Source: Thereva unica (taxonomy: Eukaryota > Arthropoda > Insecta > Diptera > Therevidae). From it: a DNA stretch of 64,000 nucleotides. Positions within the stretch are counted from its first letter, which is position 1, and each line of letters starts with the position of its first letter. Location of the stretch: assembly GCA_949987705.1 (NCBI GenBank), contig OX465281.1, positions 167,476,516-167,540,515 of the forward strand. Reading direction: 5' to 3'. The notes under the pieces were generated by a model, which saw only the letters and a program-made list of their open reading frames with translations, searched no databases and was not told the origin of the DNA. This document shows, piece by piece, positions 30,336 to 41,243 of the stretch. The translations under genes were made by a program, and so were the position numbers.

Positions 30336-30475
30336 ATGCAGAATTAAATATAAATTTAATTTGCTTCTAAAATTTATCCTAAAAGTATGCTAAACAGTAA
30401 TGAGTCATGGTAACGATTTTCGTCTCCGCACATTCTTTCAAATAGACTCCAGGGATAAGACATATTCATGTCAAA

Positions 30476-31735
30476 AAAAAGGAAAGCTACTAGGGTGTAT
30501 TCCTTAATTTGGAGTGACTTTTCTATGGTTGAAACCAATGAGTGAAGGGCAGTATCCGTGGATCTGCCCTTTGTATAGGCGTGCTGCGCGCCAGAAAGCT
30601 CCGTGGTATGGTCTGCCTCAGATATATTTCAATTAACCGTTCTAGAGTCTTCAATAAAAAGGATGATAGGCTGATTGGCCTGAAGTCTTTGGGTGTTGTA
30701 TGGGAGGTTTTTCCTGGCTTGGGTATAAAAACCACTTTCACCTCTTTCCAGCTGGAAGGAATACAGTTGAAACGCAGGCACCCGGAAAACATGGCCTGCA
30801 TCCAGGGCATTATATGACTAAGCGTTCTTTGCAGTTGTGCCGGTACTATATGCCGTCAGGGCCTGGTGATTTATAGGGCTGGAAGGTGCTTACAGCCCAT
30901 TCAATTCCCGCTTTGCTTATGATGGATTTGACCAGCTGTGGTGAGGCCCGAGGGTCTAAGGCGATGGTTGTCTCAGTTACGGTACTACTCGGGAAGTGGG
31001 TGTCCATGAGTAGTGTCAAAGATTCTATGCTTGAATCTGTCCAATCGCCGTTTTCTTTGCGTAAGTAACTAAGCATTATTGGCGCTTTAGTAAGTATTTT
31101 ACGTAGCCTTGAGGCTTCCGATGTGGACTCTATATTGCTGCAAAAGGTGGCCCAGGAGGTACGTTTGGCCTTCCTTATTGCCATTTTGTATCTATTCAGC
31201 TTCGACTTGTAGCAGCCCCAGGAGGTTACGTTGTTGCTGCGTCTAGCTGAATTAAATTCTTTTCTACATTCTCTGCGGAGTGTTTCAAGTTCTGGAGACA
31301 ACCATGGGGGTTTGGAAGCCTCTTTATGAGGTCTGTTCGGACAAGCTTTATTTATGGCATAGGAGCATTGTTCTGTGAAAGTGTTCACAATGCTGTCGAG
31401 TTGTTCCCGGGTTTTGGGAATACATGGTTCGATTAGCCTTTGTGATTAGTATAGTAACCCCAATTTGTCTTTTTAAGGTTTTTTATTTTGGACAGGGTGG
31501 TTGAGCTAGAGTCTTCCAGATGTAACTCTATAAACCTGTGGTCTGAGAAAGAGTGTTCCTTCAAGACCTTCCAAGACAGTATTTGGTCAGAGTGACAGTC
31601 CGAGACAAGGGTAATGCCCAGCACTTCCTCCCAGTTTTTGGTAACAAAGGTGGGGTCATTTCCCCTGTTACAGATTGCAAGCCTGGTGCCTAATAGGTAG
31701 TTAAACATGACTTCACCATGGTCATTTGTGTCCAT
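30476..31735 (-). pseudogene. LINE of the I/LOA group, endonuclease end to RT start, broken
   Basis: The minus strand reads in order: the end of an AP endonuclease (31735-31433, with HSFSDHRFIELHLE, the SDH motif), a linker (31388-30846, ending YKSPGPDGI) and the start of a reverse transcriptase (30810-30523, with KVVFIPKPGK and PKDFRPISLSSFLLKTLERL). About 45 bp more of RT sequence (STIEKSLQIKEYTLVAFL) is readable to about 30480, where the copy stops before the catalytic residues. Frame changes separate the blocks. Both ends are truncated. LOA-like assignment rests on the KDFRPISLSSFLLKTLER phrase and is an inference. Confidence 0.8.
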
Positions 31736-31739
31736 GCTG

Positions 31740-31962
31740 CCCCATTAAATTTAAATGGCAATCAAAGTAATAACTTTTAGAATCAAGCTCAAGTGAAAAA
31801 GTGCTAAAGAAGAACGAATTAGCATCAAAATAGCTTATAGCTTCAAAAGTAAAGGCCGTAACATAAAAATTGTCCAAACATTATTCATAGGAAATTGGCT
31901 AAGCTTTCCAATTAGTATTTAGTAATATTAGTTAATTACGTATTTTTTGGAGAAAAAGATAG
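31740..31962. other. Spacer between two LINEs
   Basis: AT-rich sequence with no recognised element. Confidence 0.4.
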
Positions 31963-32086
31963 TTTATTTATTTATTTATTTTTATTTAAAGAAAGAAAAA
32001 CATATTTGTACAAATAAGAACAAGCCTTTACATATGTACATAGGCCAAAGGAGATGTTAATTATATGGAAAATGTGGTAACCTACA

Positions 32087-32716
32087 TTACTTTAGATGAG
32101 ACATCAAAGAAAGAGAAAAAAAAACAGAAAAACTTGAAAATTGAAAATTTAAAATGACTACTTCTTTACTGTCTAAATTGACTAAATCTTGAGAATATGA
32201 TGAAACGTGACCGAATCGGCGGATTTTATAAACGTATCGGACAATAGAATTGAATGCTACATTCAATTTTAGCTGGGAGAATGAATCGAGTTTACAGAAG
32301 ATTACATCACTATATGTTATTAAGGGCATTAAAAGAGATTTAGCAAGCTTTGAGCGAGTATGGAGTGGTATAAAGTTCGACGTACACCAAAGTTTTCGTA
32401 GACTGCTATAGACCTTGCCAATTATATAGTTAATATGATCCGACCATGTTAAATTCTTATTCAGAAAAACCCCCAGACTCTTTACCTTATCACAAAACGG
32501 AATGATATTACGGTTTAATAATACTGCAGGGAATCCATTGGTATTTATAACATTTTTAGATATGACTATTGCTTGAGACTTGTCAGGGTTTAGTTGCAAT
32601 CTATTCCCTCTCGCCCACCCAGAAATCGCCTCGAGGTCTTTATTGATTCGCCAAATACAATCCTCAATCATGCCAAGTCGGCAGCTAAGGTAGATTTGAA
32701 CATCGTCCGCGTACAA
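32087..32716 (-). pseudogene. LINE ORF2, 3' part: RT palm and C-terminus
   Basis: Begins at the RT active site, LYADDVQIYLSCR, and continues with RLQLNPDKSQAIVIS and SLGVFLNKNLTWSDHINYI, the standard order after YADD in non-LTR reverse transcriptases. It ends at the normal C-terminal stop near 32087. It is out of frame with the upstream ORF2 piece at about 32700-32720, and a stretch between the GVPQGS motif and YADD is shortened, so the polymerase is inactive. Confidence 0.85.
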
Positions 32717-34758
32717 AAATTCAGTTCTTTTGGGAGATCATTAAGTATAGAACCTTGAGGTACGCCCTTAGATAGGAGTGAGAAACTGGACTCATAATTG
32801 TCTGTGCAAACCTTTTGAGATCTACCGCTTATGAAATTCCAAATAAGACGGACAGCGGACGATGAGAAGTTGAATTGAGAAGATATTTTCTGGCATAAAA
32901 GCGTATGATTTACAGAGTCGAAAGCTTTCGAGAAGTCCAGCAGTGAGAGAATGGTTAAATGATCATGATCAATGTTCAGGCGTAGATCATCAGTTAATTT
33001 TAGGAGGGCAGTACTGCAACTGTGGTTCTTCCTAAAGCCATGCTGGAATTCCGTTAAAAAGGAATTAGATTCAAGGTATTGGACCATTTGAATGTACATT
33101 AACTTTTCCAGAGTTTTGGAGAGGCAAGAAAGGATACTAATGGGTCTGAAGTACTGTGGAAGAGAGGCGTTGGATTTTTTAGGAATTGGAGTAACTTTTG
33201 CTTTCTTCCACAAAGATGGGAAAGTAGAGGACGTTAGACAGGAGTTAAAAATGTGGGTGAGAAAAGGAAGTATGGAGGGAAGAATAATTCGAAGAAATTT
33301 TAAACTAATGCCGTCAACGCCGACTGCATTTGATCTAATAGAGTTGATGACAGAAATGACGTTCTCCTCTGACACTCTCATAAAACAAAAACCGGAATCA
33401 GAAACGCTGTTCGAAACGACACAGGAGAAACTACTGGAGGATTCTGATATTGAAGCTGAGTTGACTATGTCACTGTTGCCGCTGGAAGCAGAGCCAACAG
33501 ACGTAAAAAAGTTGTTAAGAACAGTGGGGTCAATGTCAACTTGTGATAGATGTTTGCCGGAGTTGATGTTGCGAAGGTTCTTCCATAGCACTTGAGGGGG
33601 TAAATTAGCATCAAGTTTGGCTGTGTAATAGTCCGATTTGGCTTTTTTTATTGCGTTCGTAGTACGATTTCTGAGCGAGCGGAATTTGGTCCAGTTTTCA
33701 TTCGATTTGCACTTTTTCCGGTGAACGTAGGCTTTGTCACGCTGTCGAAACAGGGATTCAATTATAGGCGAAAACCAAGGACACACCTTTTTATTGGATC
33801 TGTAGTACTTTAACGGCACGTATTTGTCTAGAAGATATAGGCTGAGTTTGTTGAAGTGTTCAACCTGAGCATTAACGTCTGGCATTGAATATATATTACT
33901 CCAGTCGAGTGAGGACGCTTCAGCAAGTAAGCTGACGCGGTCGAGATTTCTGAAATTTCTAAAATAGTGTGGCTTAGTAAAATTTTCCGTAGTAGGAAAA
34001 ATGTTATAATTAAAGAAGATGAGGTCATGGTCAGAGACTCCAGGAACAGATATTTGATTTGAAAAGGTTGCAAGGTTTATATTATTAACTATAAAGTAAT
34101 CTAGTAAAGAGGAACAGGACCCAGTGAAATGAGGTGGAGCAGTATTAACGATTGATAGAGAGTACGAATTTAAGATCGAAAAGAAGTCGCTGGCTAAATT
34201 ATTCGGGTTAAGAACATTCAAATTAAAGTCTCCACAAAGAATAATATGAGGGCAACAACATCCTAACCTTTCAATACAGGAATACAGCGGTTCTAGATTA
34301 GAAATTCCGGGAGGCTTATAAATAGCTCCTATGAGGCACTTGTTTTCACCCCCAAATAATTCAGCAAAAATAAATTCGACTCCATCATTTGATGAAGCTG
34401 CAAGTCTATACGATATGCCAGCTTTAAAGTAAATGGCGACACCGCCCCCACGCCTATCAAATCGGTCGGATCTAAGGACATTATATCCAGGTATGGAGAT
34501 AAGTGAATCCGGTAAGTCCGGCTTCAACCAAGTTTCAGAGAAACAGATGATATCTACATTCGAGTGTGCAAAGATATACCTTATTTCATCAATACTCCTA
34601 ATTAAACTGCGCGCATTGAGATGACAGACCTTCAATCCACTAGATTGCGAGACAAAAATTCGTAATAGGATTTGACTTATATTTCCGTTCACATCACGGC
34701 GAGAAGGAACGTTACCCGACATCAAGCGTAAGGGTACATGTAGGTGTGCAGAAGACAA
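32668..34758 (-). pseudogene. LINE ORF2, 5' part: AP endonuclease and RT fingers
   Basis: A frame of 696 residues. AP endonuclease motifs: LNARSL near residue 48, CFSETWLKPD near 78, IILCGDFNLN near 172, and VSDHDLIFF near 245. The RT part includes KVTPIPKKSN, YFRPISILSCLSKTLEKLM, QHGFRKNHSCSTALL, LLDFSKAFDSVNH and SKGVPQGSIL. After GSIL the sequence jumps straight to NDLPKEL. In related elements about ten residues (the PLLF-type segment) intervene, so a small deletion has removed part of the palm. The frame then shifts before the active site. The endonuclease looks intact; the polymerase does not. Confidence 0.9.
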
Positions 34759-34815
34759 CAGAGTAAGACTTCAGCCCCGATACAAATGAGTAAAAACTAA
34801 AAAATGAAAACTTTA

Positions 34816-35322
34816 TCATTTCAAAAAAAAAAAAAAAAAGAGAACTAAGCTAAAAAAAAAAATTAAAATAAGAAGAATAAGAAGAAAAACGTCTGTGTAG
34901 GGACTGGTGTTATGTCCGATTTTATTTGCAATTTTATTGTAGATTGCGTGTACATCATCGTTTTTTTCATTTTTTACTCTGGGGATACCAGTTATTATAA
35001 GGTCTCTCGAGCGCAATTTCCTCTCGATGTTACGCTGGTTCATGGAGAGATTATCGACATCAGCTTGGATCTTTTCAAGCTTCTCCGCATATGTTTTGTC
35101 GAGGCTGGTCAGCTGCAGATTAATCGCCTCCAGAGCTTCAGTAGCATTCTTCTGGTTGCACTCCAGTGATTTAAGTGACTTCTTGATGGAGTCAATAGTG
35201 CTGGAGACAGTTTTCTGGAATTCTAGAAACTGTGTTGACATGTATGCCGATGCGTCCTCACCTCTGGGTGTACGACGAACTGCCCGTGCCTCGCCTGAAG
35301 ACATATCAAGGAATGAAACCAA
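34816..35322 (-). pseudogene. LINE ORF1 (coiled coil, nucleic-acid-binding)
   Basis: A frame of 168 residues. Residues 35-105 have heptad-like spacing of leucines and charged residues (SIKKSLKSLE, EALEAINLQLTSLDKTYAEK), a likely coiled coil, followed by ERKLRSRDLIITGIPRVKNE. The RDLIITGIP phrase is the start of the RRM-like domain of LINE ORF1 proteins. The rest is lost: from about 34900 the frame runs into A/T-rich repeats giving poly-Leu/Phe. It is therefore a truncated ORF1, directly upstream of ORF2. Confidence 0.7.
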
Positions 35323-35500
35323 ATTAGATGCCGGTCTTTATTTGTGATCGCGAACTCGCAAAATTTAGAATATCAAAAACGCCTGCTATTAAAGCAAAAC
35401 TCTCGGTGGACAGACTAAAAAGGCTCGGAAATACAACGGTAATAGCGGAAAACTCGGAGCAAAAATATCGCACGTCTACTCTATTGTAGGCATCACACTG

Positions 35501-37252
35501 TACTGTTAGTTGAAGTTGAAATTTTAATGGAAACAAAACCAAAATTTTGGTTTTGACCACTCATAACTCTGGAAGTTGGTAGAGTGGAACCGGTGGGGGT
35601 ATACTGCGTATATTGCTACCTTATTCATGAAAATAGGTCATGGGGTTACAAAAATACAGGGTGATATGCAAACCTCTACCAAAAAAACATCGAAACGCCC
35701 TAGCGGCTAAACCATTACGATCTCCCCCTCTCATACGTTGTTTATTTTGTTTCGAATTTAGGAGAAAATAAATAATAAGATGTCTGTTATAATTGATACA
35801 AATAAATTTCCATCACTAATATTTATTTACAGGCAGGTTTTTCGTTAAATATATGTATGTTTTTATTTCAAAACTGTGAGGGTTATTTCCCCTTGCTTAA
35901 CAAACTTTTATAATATCGCAAGAGAGAAAGAAAGAACAAAACTATACTTGTCTATTTTTTTAATTATGTTTATATCGCTGACATGCGCTGACAGGGAGCG
36001 AGACAGCAATAGTTTTTGGTGCCATTTTTTTTTGTATGGGATTTTGCTTAAGTCCATTACTATCGTCAGTGGTCTACCCAAAAACCTATCCACAGCCGGC
36101 CGCTGTGGTTTGCAGGTCTACTGTTTAAGCCTCTTATATTCATGCATGTTTAAGGATAAGTTTATTCGATATATAGTAGAGCATATATGAGAAAGAACGT
36201 AAAACTACCTTTCGTACATAAAAATTTTACGCAATTTTACATTCCCCCAGCACGAAGGGTGCAAGTGTAAAGTATTCTTAAAAGGATATTTTCTTCGTTT
36301 GATAAATACTATTTGACACCTACTACACATAAAACAGGTGGAAACCTCAAAGCTCGAAAAACAGATTTTAATTTTTTCAACACGAGATAATCTGACTGCG
36401 GTTTAAAGTTAAAGAAATCGACCAACAAATTTCCCCTTTAAGTATCGGTTTATTACAAAGTATGTTGATTTAACTCATTAGTATAAAGCGGCTACTCTAC
36501 GATAGCTGATCCCAGATCCCGGTAGCTCCGGCATACGATATGCTGCTGTTTTTCGTTGTTGTCCACTAAGCTATCGTTAGCTGAACTACCACCAACCAAT
36601 CAATTTGAGTCAAAAATCCAGTCGCATGGTATTAACATGTTTGAAAACCCGAAAGATTCAAACACAAGATTGGCGTCATTTCAATCAAAGAAAAAAAGTT
36701 TTCTGAAAAGAAAAAACCTGTTCTTGCTAATGTGCAACCATCTGAGTGGGCTACAATTTAACACCACCTACACAAAACACAATTCTCATCCCCAGGTTGT
36801 TAACGTTTCTCTAGAGGTGATATGTGTATTGTTTTTTTTGTCGTCTTCTTTAGCCAGAATCGGTCTTCACTCCTCGACCAAGCGTTACTAATGCAAATTT
36901 ATGCCTTTATTCAGAAATTGATTAACCGAAATGGTGAAAACACGAGACAATATAAGATCCACAAGGACGGAGTTGATTGAAACAAGATTTTTGTAAATGT
37001 CGTAAAAACAGTTTTTCTTATAAATAGTAGTACACTTATAAATAACAACGTAAAAACTTAAGAAGAGTGTGTTTTTTGCTTTGAAATTTCACCCATATAA
37101 ATGAAAAAGTACAAAAATTCCTGAGACAAAATGAAAAAAAAAAAGAATACAAAAAAAACAAACAAAAAAATTAAAATTGTAGGTATACAAAAAAGAAAAA
37201 AGAAATAATTATCGATGAACAAGATTGCGGGTTTAATTGGTCTTAACATGGA
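35501..37252. other. Intergenic sequence downstream of the lysozyme gene
   Basis: AT-rich. Open frames at 35876-36190 and 36556-36891 show no recognised domain. An AATTAAA at about 37231-37237 (minus strand) could be a variant polyadenylation signal for the lysozyme transcript. Confidence 0.4.
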
Positions 37253-40087
37253 TTAGCATCTTGAGACATCAGGCAAAGTACGCCCACGACATTTTTTCAC
37301 CCAGCCTTCCCAGCCCTGAAAGCCTGCTCGATTGTATATCTGCTTGGCACATCGAACATCATCTGAGATATCGTCATTTAGGAAATCTGATGAGGTTTAA
37401 TTAATTATATTAATTGACTTAATTAAAGGTAATTTTATTAAGAACAAATACCTTCGCATTTCATGTTGCACAGACCTGCTTTACGACCTTTTCTGCAATA
37501 GTTTTTGCTGTTTATCTAAAGGAAATCAAGAAAACATTTATCATAGTATTATTTTAAGTGCTTAAATTACTTATAAAAAAACTAATATAAAAACTAAATA
37601 TATATTGTGAAGAAATATAGATTTGCAGCATTTTTGTACTTGCTTACTTATTCAGCTATAAAGCCGGTTCTGGCTTTTCAATTGGCTGCAGTAGACCACT
37701 TGCTTTGTATGAATCGTTGTAACAGGAGGATCAGCCGATGAGATATTTTATTATTACGTCATCGTTACATCATTGATTTATCGTTCGATTGTTCAAAAAT
37801 ATGTATATTATACTATTTTAACGCTGGGATTTGTTAATTGAAACCTGCCATGTCTTTTACCATTACCCGTTGAATATAGTAGTTAGTTATTAGTAGAATA
37901 TGTGAGGAAGAACGATTCCGGCGACTCTATGCACGAGCGCTATCGTGATTAGATGTGAAGAAAATGGAGCTCGGTAGACTCGGGAGGGCAAGTCATCTAG
38001 CTCGTATGAGGAAAGATGAGCCTGCGCGGAAAGTTCTCTGCGGTAAGACCTATGGGGTGCGACAGAGAGGGAGACCCAACCTTCGCTGGAAGAATGGCGT
38101 AGACCAGGACGCTCAGAGCTTAGGGATGCCAAACTGGATGACATCGGCTCAGAATCGGTTGTAGAGCCGTTAAAGAAGAAGAAGAAAATGTATGTTTCTT
38201 GGAAAGCTCTATCGGGAAACATATCACTTCATGAACAACTCTTTCATTCATTTACGAAGAGGAGGTGCTAACATAGAGCAAATCCAAGGCCGATCCGACC
38301 TCTTATTTCTGTTCGCAGCAAATTCTTCCTTTGTCCGATTACTTTCTTTACGATTACTCTCACTCAATTTTTTCAGAACATGCGAATAATTTATCAGGCC
38401 CTTTATAGTCCAATCAATCTACACAAATCCATCTAATAATTGCCAAAAGGAAACCAAAGTATGGTAATATAAAGTAAAAAAAAATGGTGTGCGTAGGACA
38501 ACACGTTGGAAGCGAATACTTTTATGGCCAGTCTAAGTGTCTAAATCAATATTAATATTGCAGGAGAATAAGGGTTATTAAATTTTATTTTTGCATATTC
38601 CGTTTAAGTTTATTTTATTGTTGCTTGCTCTTGCAATAATATAAGAAAAACAACAACGTAATAATACATAATTCATAATACAACCTAGCATAGCATAATA
38701 ATGTGAACGGTCCATAATAGCATTAACAAATAATTATGCCGTTTGCGTTGCTTCGGTCGTCCTTATTAGGCGTATCTTCCCTAATAGAGCAATTCGTGGG
38801 TTTAAAAGCAGAACTCACTAAGTCAAAAACCATAGTTTTTAGTAAATCGATATTTAAGATGTTTGTGTCTCTGAAAATTTTGTAATGGCATATAATAGTA
38901 ATCGGCTCAGTATACATTGTTTTTTAGATTTCTTAGTTTAGTTTACAAAAGAATTGAAATAATTATTTAATTCTAATACTGCATTTTTAGATTAAAATAA
39001 AAAAACCCAACGAATTAGTGAGTTTTGGCAGAAATGATTTGGTAGTTTTGTGTCATTATGGACAAGGTAAATCCGAAACTAACCCCCTAAAAACCTTAAC
39101 AATATTAGTGTGCGGGCTATAAGGTATTGCCAGTATAAAGTTGGCATTATAAGACTTACTTTAGTATAAAAAACTGAAAACTTGAAAAATTGTACTTAGT
39201 GAATTCTGCTTGTAAACCAACGAATTGTTGCAGGTGGTGTAAAATTTTCTTGTCCTATAAACTGTTGATAGTTCGAATTAATCAATGCCTTGAGTGGGTA
39301 TCGTGACCCTTAGGCAGGACTAGCAAAGTCCATCCTATCTTCATGGAAACCGACATTAACTTCCTTCACTGGTACTAGACTGCATTTTTATCCCTGAGAA
39401 ACTCTTCCAAAATACAGGCAATAGTAGGATTTTTAGCTGAAGACCATCGTCCAGCTGACCATTTGCTCTCAACCTAAGCGTAACGCTAAAACTTATATTT
39501 TCTCTAGAAATAGTACTCGTTCATTTACACGCAAGAAACTTAGCAACCGTTTGTCTAACATTAGCTGCATAAGGGCCTAGGAGAATCTTAGAAAATGTTG
39601 AGCAAGTTATAGAATATTGTTTTAACTGGAGTGGATGTTTTAAGAAATGGCGGGCTATCCCGATAGATATCAATAATATTAAGAGTTTCGTGGAATGAGA
39701 CTACAATTGGGGATTTTCACTGAATTTCAACAAAAGCAATATTAAACTATAAACCTTAATTTTTTCCCAATATATACCTGAAATAATCCATAGCTGGCAG
39801 TTTGATTGGGTAGTTCCTTAATTTTAGAAGTACTTCTGCCGCTTTCATTCTCAATCAGGCATACCCCTGAAAAATGTAGTAAAAATTAAAATTGTTCATT
39901 CTAATTACTACATATAAACAGGAAACAGTTTTATCTTACAATTCGATAGAAAACTCCTTGGAAAATCATATTTAATTAATTCCTTAGCTAATTGACATCT
40001 TGTAAACATTTTTGCTTCCGTTTGTCCATTGCTGATATGCACCATTAACACAATCATGAATAAACTGAGGATCTTAATGGAATCCAT
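37253..40087 (-). CDS. C-type lysozyme (glycoside hydrolase 22) with substituted catalytic Asp
   Basis: Four coding exons on the minus strand: 40087-39940, 39866-39778, 37515-37452 and 37386-37253, all with GT/AG introns (73, 2262 and 65 bp) and consistent phases, giving 144 residues. A signal peptide (about residues 1-25) is followed by KMFTRCQLAKEL, the usual lysozyme N-terminus. All eight conserved cysteines are present (TRC, WVC, NYC, GLC, MKC, VRC, KKC, SRC). The catalytic Glu is in VCLIENESGR, but the second catalytic residue, normally Asp in DYG(L/I)FQ, is Ser in ASYGLFQINS. Hydrolysis of peptidoglycan may therefore be weak or lost. The protein should be secreted. It resembles, from memory, the Drosophila CG11159/CG16799 group of lysozyme-like proteins. 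Intron 2 contains a LINE fragment. Confidence 0.93.
37905..38185 (+). pseudogene. LINE RT C-terminal fragment inside lysozyme intron 2
   Basis: The plus strand reads GRLGRASHLARMRKDEPARK, then RQRGRPNLRWKNGVDQDAQS and LGMPNWMTSAQNRL. This is the C-terminal tail typical of insect endonuclease-reverse transcriptases (GHxxRM ... RGRPxxRWxDGVxxDAxxLG). It ends with GTTAAAGAAGAAGAAGAAAA, an (AAG)n-like 3' tail. It lies antisense to the lysozyme gene and is severely 5'-truncated. Confidence 0.75.
38566..38700. repeat. Dispersed repeat, second copy
   Basis: Shares AATAAGGGTTA(T/A)TAAATTTT, TTGCAATAA(T/A)ATAAGAAAA, ACAACAACGTA(A/G)TAATACA with 25645-25775. It lies in lysozyme intron 2. Confidence 0.65.
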
Positions 40088-40751
40088 TTCGTCCCACTAT
40101 ATTCTATTTAATTAAATCTGAAAAAATGAATTTCATTTTAGATTGCCACCAAACATTCAAAATTTCTTATATGAATTAATCTACGTGAAATTCTTGGGCG
40201 CCACTTTTGCCTCGTTTCTTATTTTGGCACAAACATACCCACATATGTGCATACAAGAGAAAGAGAAAAGTGCGCCAAGAGCCAGCCAATCTAGATAATC
40301 TCTTCCGGAATAGAACGGATTAAAAGATGCGTAGCAGCGACTAAGCGGCAACGATTCTGTATCTTGTTCCTCGGCTTATAGTTAATTGTAGGTGATTGTA
40401 GTCATGAACACACCTTACTGTATAGGTGCGTTCGGGAAGTTTTTTTTTCTTCTTTGTTAGTTTTAATTAATTTTGAGTTTTCGGCATCTATTCAAAATGC
40501 ATTTAGGGTAGGTGTTGAGTGTTTGTTATCGTAAATAGGCGCGAGTTTCAAAACGTTTTTTTATTATCACAATAGAAAAATCGGTTTTCCAGGGGACGCA
40601 AGTTGTATAGTATAGTATATAAATATATAGTATAGTATAGTCAATAAATATTTTCTTATCTGTTTTCTTAATCTGGATGTATAAAATGCTATTTAAATTG
40701 CGATAGTTTAGCTTAGGCGGTTTTATAGAAAAACTTTCTTTCAGTAAATCC
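40088..40751 (-). promoter_or_regulatory. Presumed lysozyme upstream region
   Basis: The ~660 bp between the lysozyme start codon and the next repeat is unique sequence. A GATA-type site (AGATAA, 40293-40298) and a pyrimidine-rich acceptor-like TTTTTTCAG at about 40118-40126 (minus strand), which could border a non-coding first exon, are visible. No TATA box could be assigned. This is an inference from position. Confidence 0.3.
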
Positions 40752-40820
40752 ACAAGATTTTTCTAGAGAATTTGTTTTCCCTGAACGTTAGCAAACAAAC
40801 ATTTTCTCCGTATTTCGTTC
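40752..40820. repeat. Leader of the ~144-bp repeat family, separated from its units
   Basis: Matches 28532-28600 (TCTAGAGAATTTGTTTTCCC, AAACAAACATTT, CGTATTTCGTTCGC). The repeat units that follow it elsewhere resume at 43100-43690, after sequence that includes a Helitron. Confidence 0.7.
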
Positions 40821-41243
40821 GCTGCACTAAAACGGGTGTTCAAATTCGTATTGAGCGGGCTCAAGCACCGTTGACAAACTGAGAAGCGAATGACTTCATT
40901 TGGAAATTCCAAAGCTTTTCGGAGATATTAGCAAAACTGTAACTGTTAAGTACTTGTCAAACTTAACCAAAAAGAACAAATTTTGCGGTAACTACTGGAA
41001 ATCCCGGAACGAACCGCAATTTTCTGCAACTGTATCACGCGTAGAAAACAATTCCCCGTGAAAAAGTGCTAATCCAAGGTTTGAAAAATTCGCGCTGTTT
41101 GTAAAGGGTAACGAAATTTTTGCACGATTTTGGAAGGTTGTCGGATTTTGACAAGTGATGTTTTGTTCGAAGGCTATCGCTGTGCAGAACCCAAAAAGAT
41201 CACTTCGTTTAGAACAAGTCTATTCCATCGAGTTTATTAGATA

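Larger units (their letters stand above)
31963..35500 (-). mobile_element. CR1-group LINE, nearly full length
   Basis: The minus strand carries an ORF1 (35322-34816), an ORF2 in two pieces (34758-32668 and 32716-32087), a ~120-bp 3' untranslated region and a 3' tail of (AAAT)n type at about 31963-31992. The 5' side appears to extend to at least 35340. The microsatellite tail and AP endonuclease-RT layout suit the CR1/L2 group; the exact clade is not determined. Confidence 0.8.

Noticed and set aside
29684..30393. Long open frames on both strands (over 200 residues each, Asn/Lys-rich or Leu/Phe-rich)
   Set aside because: They arise from the CAAAAA-type low-complexity array, which has no stop codons in several frames. 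No domain is present.
33092..33595. 167-residue plus-strand frame
   Set aside because: Antisense to the LINE ORF2, with no domain of its own.
36556..36891. 111-residue frame downstream of the lysozyme gene
   Set aside because: No recognisable domain and composition typical of AT-rich chance frames. Not enough support to call a gene.
38041..38163. Possible host exon inside lysozyme intron 2
   Set aside because: The sequence (RGRPNLRWKNGV ... DAQSLG) is the C-terminal tail of a LINE reverse transcriptase followed by its 3' tail.
40435..40455. GGGAAGTTTT as an NF-kB site upstream of the lysozyme gene
   Set aside because: It deviates from the GGGRNYYYYY pattern at position 6 and is ~350 bp from the start codon. 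Too weak to report as regulatory.
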